A program made the position numbers and the translations under genes. A stretch of DNA of 37,337 bases from contig SFGJ01000015.1 in assembly GCA_004557655.1 (NCBI GenBank), positions 1 to 37,337 on the forward strand, written 5' to 3'. This DNA comes from Clostridiales bacterium. Its GTDB lineage: Bacteria; Bacillota; Clostridia; Oscillospirales; Oscillospiraceae. Below are positions 34,005-37,337 of the stretch, piece after piece. How positions within the stretch are numbered: the stretch's first letter is position 1; every line of letters starts with the position of its first letter. The notes below the pieces were generated by a model that was not told the origin of the DNA, searched no databases, and worked only from the letters and a program-made list of their open reading frames with translations.

Positions 34005-34035
34005 AAAAGAATCGGCTCATTGATCCGGTTCTTTT
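34005..34035. terminator. Hairpin upstream of the PdaB-like gene
   Basis: AAAAGAATCGG (34005-34015) pairs with CCGGTTCTTTT (34025-34035) with one mismatch, and T-rich sequence follows. It may be a terminator for rightward transcripts or a leader element for the leftward gene. Confidence 0.45.
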
Positions 34036-34065
34036 TCTGACTATGCCCTACTACATTCGGAGGCT

Positions 34066-34293
34066 ATGTGCGCATACACCGATTTACCGGTCGCCGTATT
34101 CGCCGGGGACCTCCGGGAGCAAGTCGGATACGGGGAAGCTGGCGCAGGGATGAATGGATCCGCTTTGGACATCCGACCGGCGGTGACCATCTTTTTCAGC
34201 GGGGATGAGGCACTGACCGAACAGCGGGCGGCTGCGGAGCCAATCGCACTCACCGCTTCGGCAGAGGGAGACTCTGTGCTGTTTATCACCTGA
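34066..34293 (+). CDS. Small hypothetical protein (doubtful)
   Basis: A 75-codon frame whose third codon positions are GC-rich, as in the host genes, and whose sequence looks protein-like (LPVAVFAGDLREQVGYG, ALDIRPAVTIFFSGDEAL). No family is recognised. A GGAGG lies only two bases before the ATG, which is too close for good initiation. Overlapping frames on the opposite strand (34041-34289, 34084-34356) are alternatives. It could be a real small gene, a remnant, or chance. Confidence 0.3.
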   Translation: MCAYTDLPVAVFAGDLREQVGYGEAGAGMNGSALDIRPAVTIFFSGDEALTEQRAAAEPIALTASAEGDSVLFIT

Positions 34294-34468
34294 GGGCCTC
34301 GAATTATTAGGCAATGGAACCAGAGAAGGGCGAGAGAGTTCGCTCGTCAAATACAATCATTACGAAAATGCAAGGAACAGAAGGATAATGTAGGGAATTA
34401 CTGCGGATATTTGGCAATAACACCGAAAATACATACCAAAAATGAAGAAAATGACGAACAAATAGTTA
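34294..34468. other. AT-rich intergenic stretch
   Basis: There is no gene here. Composition drops sharply in GC compared with the flanking genes, ahead of the promoter at 34469. Confidence 0.4.
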
Positions 34469-34497
34469 TTGACAAATCGTTACATTGTTTGTAAAAT
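34469..34497 (+). promoter_or_regulatory. Promoter for the TasA-like gene
   Basis: Consensus TTGACA (34469-34474) and TAAAAT (34492-34497) are separated by 17 bases. The coding start lies 309 bases downstream, leaving a long leader. Confidence 0.85.
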
Positions 34498-34537
34498 ATA
34501 CATATTAATGCTGACATACATAGTGTGAGGGTGCAAA

Positions 34538-34606
34538 ATGAGACAGACAAACAGATATGCAGGAAAAGACAGCCTGCTCTATTTCTGCACCCATTTTATA
34601 ACTTGA
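34538..34606 (+). CDS. Short leader reading frame (22 codons)
   Basis: The frame starts at an ATG seven bases after a GAGGG site and encodes MRQTNRYAGKDSLLYFCTHF plus two residues. It lies about 34 bases after the expected transcript start and ends 2 bases before a terminator-like hairpin. It may be a leader peptide linked to attenuation; it may also be chance. Confidence 0.4.
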   Translation: MRQTNRYAGKDSLLYFCTHFIT

Positions 34607-34608
34607 TA

Positions 34609-34643
34609 AAAACCGGAGAACCTTTACGGACACTCTGGTTTTT
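34609..34643 (+). terminator. Terminator-like hairpin in the leader
   Basis: AAAACCGGAG (34609-34618) pairs with CTCTGGTTTT (34633-34642) with one G-T, and ends in a run of five T. It sits between promoter and gene, so it could attenuate transcription of the TasA-like gene. Confidence 0.6.
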
Positions 34644-34805
34644 AGCATTTATTTGTGAAAGCTTTGGACGGGGAGATCCGCCCCATCCCTCCCATTCGCC
34701 AGAGAGGGGACAGACTTTATACGGTATGAACAGCGGAAACTGTTTATATAAATTGAAATTCCGCCCGGGGAGGACGGAAAGAATTGAAAGGAAGGCGAGT
34801 TTCTT
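34644..34805 (+). promoter_or_regulatory. Structured 5' leader of the TasA-like gene
   Basis: The remainder of the leader can form several stems: GGGG/CCCC near 34679, CCCTCC...GAGAGGG near 34687-34708, and AACAG/CTGTT (about 34729-34744) inside a TTATA/TATAA pairing. No known riboswitch consensus was recognised. A strong AAAGGAAGG lies 10 bases before the start codon. Confidence 0.35.
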
Positions 34806-36224
34806 ATGAAAAAGAACTCAACCAAGCGGTCACTGCTGGCAAGCGTTCTGGCGCTTGTTATGTGCGTGTCCATGTTGGTGGGCACCACCTTCGCGTGGTT
34901 CACCGACACTGCCAGCACCGGTGTGAACAAGATCCAGGCCGGTACGCTGGATGTCCAGCTGCTTGACGAACAGGGCAACTCCCTTGAGGGCGCAACTCTC
35001 TCATGGCAGAAGGCAGCAGGCGCTGAGAATGAAGAGGTTCTTTGGGAACCCGGCTGTACATATCAGCTCCAGCCCATCGTCATCAAGAACGCAGGCAACC
35101 TGGCGCTGAAGTACAAGATCGCCATCAGCGGCATCCAGGGCGACGCCGAGTTGAATGATGTCATTGAGTGGACGATCACCAATAATGGACAGACCTATGC
35201 TGTTGATCAGGAAGTATCTCTGGCCGCTAACAATTCTACTACCCTGACCATCAAGGGCCATATGGCAGAATCCGCCGGCAACGAGTATCAGGGCAAATCC
35301 ATCGACGGCATCGGTATCACAGTAGTAGCTACACAGGACACTGTTGAATATGACAGCAACGGCAATACTTACGACGAGAGAGCTGAGTATCCTGTCTTGG
35401 CAAGTAGCGTCTCCGATTTCAGAGATGCACTGTCTCAGGGGAACAGCACGATTATTTTGGCAAGCGATGTCACCGTTACGGACGGCAAACAGCTGTCTGT
35501 AAAGAATGACGCTTCCATTGACTTCAACGGCAACACCCTGAAGGGCGCTGTTGAGAGCGGCAGCATCAGTAGTTCCGATGGCCCCACCAATCTCGTGCTG
35601 AGCGACCCCAATAACAGCGACGAATACAGCATTGACGGTGAACTTGTTCAACATGCAGGCGGCGGATATACACAGCTTGCAGCCATTACAGTATGGAAGC
35701 CCACCGTAACAATCGAAAGCGGTAAATATACCCATGATAACGCGGTTATTCTCTGCCAGCTTCAGACCCAAGATCCGGATGCTGTCGGCGTGGTGGTCAA
35801 CGGCGGTACATTTGACGGAAAGGGTGCGGCAAGCGTTATTGCCAACGTCTTCGGCAATGTGATCATCAACAACGGCACTTTCAACGCCTATGATGACGGA
35901 GATGCCTCCGGCGAATGCGTTTATGTCAGTTCCGGCAGCAGCCATGTGCCCTCCATCACCACCATAAATGGGGGAACATTTAACGCTGTCGACCGTATTT
36001 TCTATGTACGTGTGAACACAAGCTACACACAGAAAATTGTTGTTAACGGCGGTACCTTCAACGTGGCCGAGGGCGGAAGCCTGATCCAGGTCTCTTCCGG
36101 TAATGCAAGCGACTACCTGACCATCACCGGCGGTACCTTCAATGTGGATCCCAGCGCGTATGTGGATACGGCAAATTACAATGTCACCCACAGCGGTTCC
36201 ACTTGGACTGTAACTGCAAAGTAA
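34806..36224 (+). CDS. TasA/camelysin-like surface protein with beta-helix repeats
   Basis: A 472-residue secreted protein. The N-terminus KKNSTKRSLLASVLALVMCVSMLVGTTFAWFTDTAS followed by NKIQAGTLDVQL is the typical export signal and first strands of SipW-processed TasA/camelysin proteins, and the first 190 residues fit that fold. The rest is unlike TasA: short repeats carrying GGTF or NGTF (VVNGGTFDGKG, IINNGTFNAY, INGGTFNAVD, VNGGTFNVAE, ITGGTFNVDP), typical of right-handed beta-helices in adhesins. It is probably a matrix or surface protein. No SipW-type signal peptidase gene is in the window. The repeats are also alike at the DNA level (GGCGGTACCTTCAA). Confidence 0.75.
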   Translation: MKKNSTKRSLLASVLALVMCVSMLVGTTFAWFTDTASTGVNKIQAGTLDVQLLDEQGNSLEGATLSWQKAAGAENEEVLWEPGCTYQLQPIVIKNAGNLALKYKIAISGIQGDAELNDVIEWTITNNGQTYAVDQEVSLAANNSTTLTIKGHMAESAGNEYQGKSIDGIGITVVATQDTVEYDSNGNTYDERAEYPVLASSVSDFRDALSQGNSTIILASDVTVTDGKQLSVKNDASIDFNGNTLKGAVESGSISSSDGPTNLVLSDPNNSDEYSIDGELVQHAGGGYTQLAAITVWKPTVTIESGKYTHDNAVILCQLQTQDPDAVGVVVNGGTFDGKGAASVIANVFGNVIINNGTFNAYDDGDASGECVYVSSGSSHVPSITTINGGTFNAVDRIFYVRVNTSYTQKIVVNGGTFNVAEGGSLIQVSSGNASDYLTITGGTFNVDPSAYVDTANYNVTHSGSTWTVTAK

Positions 36225-36325
36225 TCAATTAAAGGCCTATCCACCCTCGTGGTGATGGGATAACCAAGTGACACAAGATTGTTTGCGCCTTTGGATTGTT
36301 TTGCAAGCGCGCAATAATCCATTGA

Positions 36326-36371
36326 ACATAAAGACCGGGGGATCTCGTCAGAGATCCCCCGGTCTTTATGT
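36326..36371. terminator. Very strong bidirectional terminator hairpin
   Basis: A perfect 21-bp stem with a GTCA loop, core GACCGGGGGATCTC. It lies about 100 bases after the TasA-like gene. Confidence 0.85.
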
Positions 36372-36499
36372 CTCATTCTCGGCTGTACACGGGCGCTGCA
36401 CAGACAAAAACAGATCAATAAGGGCAAGCAACGGAATCGGGAGAAAGCTTGAGAGCAAGTAAACTTTCGCACAGACTGATTGGCTTTTTACGGAATGAA

Positions 36500-36531
36500 A
36501 AAATGGCAGGCTTGAAGGTGCCTGCCATTTT
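36500..36531 (-). terminator. Terminator of spoVT
   Basis: AAAATGGCAGGC (36500-36511) pairs with GCCTGCCATTTT (36520-36531). On the minus strand it ends in a run of T, 34 bases past the spoVT stop. Confidence 0.85.
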
Positions 36532-36564
36532 CTCGATTCTGACCAGCGGATGCAGATGCCTTTT

Positions 36565-37086
36565 TTATGCTTCCATGTGCCTGCCCAAGAAGGCGGCTAC
36601 GGTCTGGGCCAACTTGTACTCGCTCTCTCCCGGGTACTGATCGACCCCGGCGGCAAACAGCACCAGTCCCAGTACATCTCCCTGACAGAGGATGGGGGCC
36701 GCGGTGGCGGTGAACAGGTGGTCGCTGCCCTCGCAAACTGGCACAGCGGCGTCTCCCTTGCTTCTCTGGTAAATGCTGCGTCCCTCCATGAGCTGCTCCA
36801 GCTCCGGAGAGAGGGCACGGCCGATGAGCTCCCGCTTGCCCGGGCCGGAGGTGGCGATGACGCTGTCCCGGTCGGTGATAACGGCAGTGAAATCGGAGGA
36901 GCGGGCCAGGGTGTCGCAGAACTGGGCGGCAAAGTCCTCCAGACCGCCGATCAGGGAATACTTCTTAAAAATGACCTCTCCGTCCCGGGTGGTGAAGATC
37001 TCCAGCGGGTCGCCCTCACGGATCCGCATGGTGCGGCGGATCTCCTTGGGGATTACCACCCGGCCCAGGTCGTCTGCTTGTGTCAA
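36565..37086 (-). CDS. spoVT: Stage V sporulation protein T, 5' end interrupted
   Basis: A 173-residue SpoVT, the AbrB-type regulator of forespore genes under sigma-G. After the first four residues it reads DDLGRVVIPKEIRRTMRIREGDPLEIF, nearly identical to SpoVT of Bacillus, followed by the GAF-like C-terminal domain ending in TVAAFLGRHMEA. Bacillus SpoVT starts MKATGIVRRIDDLGRV; here the segment before DDLGRV is replaced by unrelated sequence, leaving TTG ACA CAA GCA. No ATG and no ribosome binding site fit, and an in-frame TAA lies further upstream. The first DNA-binding strand is lost. The gene is therefore probably truncated by the recombinase element to its right; a functional TTG start is unlikely. 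Confidence 0.85.
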   Translation of the reverse strand: MTQADDLGRVVIPKEIRRTMRIREGDPLEIFTTRDGEVIFKKYSLIGGLEDFAAQFCDTLARSSDFTAVITDRDSVIATSGPGKRELIGRALSPELEQLMEGRSIYQRSKGDAAVPVCEGSDHLFTATAAPILCQGDVLGLVLFAAGVDQYPGESEYKLAQTVAAFLGRHMEA

Positions 37087-37106
37087 GTGGAATCCAAAAA
37101 TTTTTA

Positions 37107-37134
37107 AAAACCCTTATATATCAAGGGTTTCCGG
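37107..37134. repeat. Recombinase-site-like motif, copy 2
   Basis: This matches 6802-6829 at 25 of 28 positions. It contains an inverted repeat AACCCTT (37109-37115)/AAGGGTT (37123-37129), and lies between spoVT and the recombinase gene, near the presumed junction. Confidence 0.5.
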
Positions 37135-37213
37135 ACTTTCGACAAAATTAACCCTTGCGTTATTATAACACAAAAACAGCATAAAAGCCAGCAAAAAACC
37201 GGCTTTTACATGG

Positions 37214-37337
37214 TCATGAAAGTTGGAAGGCAACATCAAACTTCCATTCAATTTTCAGATTTTCGTTGTCAAAAACAATGACGCGGTCTATATCGTCGTA
37301 CATTCTTTCCCGGAGTTTATCGTCCGGCTCATCTGCT
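37214..37337 (-). CDS. Serine recombinase, C-terminal end (partial)
   Basis: The last 41 codons of a gene that enters from the right. The translation DEPDDKLRERMYDDIDRVIVFDNENLKIEWKFDVAFQLS resembles the C-terminus of large serine recombinases of the TnpX/TndX type, in which an IDR-I-V-D-ENIEI-W-F pattern recurs. The catalytic domain is outside the window. The gene points at spoVT and its stop is 127 bases from the first spoVT codon, the usual place of a recombinase at the end of its own element. The assignment rests on a short segment. Confidence 0.65.
   Translation of the reverse strand, partial: ADEPDDKLRERMYDDIDRVIVFDNENLKIEWKFDVAFQLS

Noticed and set aside
32938..34023. A 361-codon plus-strand frame over the PdaB-like gene
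   Set aside because: It runs antisense to a deacetylase with intact motifs and crosses the candidate RNA and its terminator.
34525..34809. A 94-codon frame overlapping the start of the TasA-like gene
   Set aside because: It covers the structured leader with no family match. The in-leader 22-codon frame has the better ribosome binding site.
34806..36224. Repeated GGTF units considered as a CRISPR-like or tandem DNA repeat
   Set aside because: The spacing is irregular and the units are in frame within one protein. They are beta-helix repeats. No CRISPR array was seen anywhere in the window.

Overview
The window looks like chromosomal DNA from a spore-forming, fairly GC-rich member of the Clostridia, probably an Oscillospiraceae/Ruminococcaceae-type gut bacterium (inference). 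The reasons are a SpoVT-type sporulation regulator, a PdaB-like deacetylase, an FtsK/SpoIIIE translocase, a TasA/camelysin-type surface protein, LCP and UppP cell-envelope genes, Firmicute-style ribosome binding sites, and tRNAs with encoded CCA.

Layout. (1) 1-6713 is AT-richer accessory DNA: a partial ATPase on the minus strand, then a plus-strand mobilisable-element module (excisionase-like HTH, Cys-rich VLP protein, RepA-like ATPase, ribbon-helix-helix protein, MobC-like protein, ParB-like protein, tyrosine integrase). It abuts a minus-strand tRNA-Ser gene; a 34-bp piece of that tRNA is repeated 184 bp further on, as expected for an integration site. (2) 7003-8584 holds a C26 amidotransferase, an Smr protein and a five-tRNA operon (Gly-Arg-His-Gln-Lys) with a clear promoter and terminator. 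(3) 8750-10070 has two EamA-type transporters, and 10104-13460 (minus) has uppP and ftsK. (4) 13648-29396 is a long plus-strand surface-polysaccharide operon: two DegT aminotransferases, a phosphoglycosyl transferase, three glycosyltransferases, a deacetylase-like protein, an LpxD-like acyltransferase, a WbpA/WbpB/WbpE/WbpD set, Wzy, Wzx and an LCP ligase. (5) 29459-33927 has an EamA transporter, a large unrecognised membrane protein, a PAP2 phosphatase, a structured possible ncRNA and a PdaB-like deacetylase. (6) 34469-36371 holds a TasA-like/beta-helix surface protein behind a long structured leader with a 22-codon reading frame and a terminator-like hairpin. (7) 36565-37337 holds spoVT, whose first codons are replaced by foreign sequence, next to the C-terminus of a serine recombinase.

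How it fits together. The polysaccharide operon can build UDP-2,3-diacetamido-2,3-dideoxy-glucuronic acid from UDP-GlcNAc (WbpA oxidises C6, WbpB oxidises C3, WbpE transaminates, WbpD acetylates), start a repeat unit on undecaprenyl phosphate, extend it, flip it (Wzx), polymerise it (Wzy) and attach it to the wall (LCP). The neighbouring UppP recycles the lipid carrier. No Wzz/Wzc-type length control and no 4,6-dehydratase are seen in the window.

The most interesting signal is at the right edge: a recombinase-bearing element appears to have inserted inside the 5' end of spoVT, a layout like the excisable elements known to interrupt sporulation genes. Only one junction is visible, so this cannot be settled from the window. 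Other points of note are a mobilisation module with MobC and a nic-like palindrome but no relaxase, and attenuator-like leaders in front of the polysaccharide and TasA-like genes.
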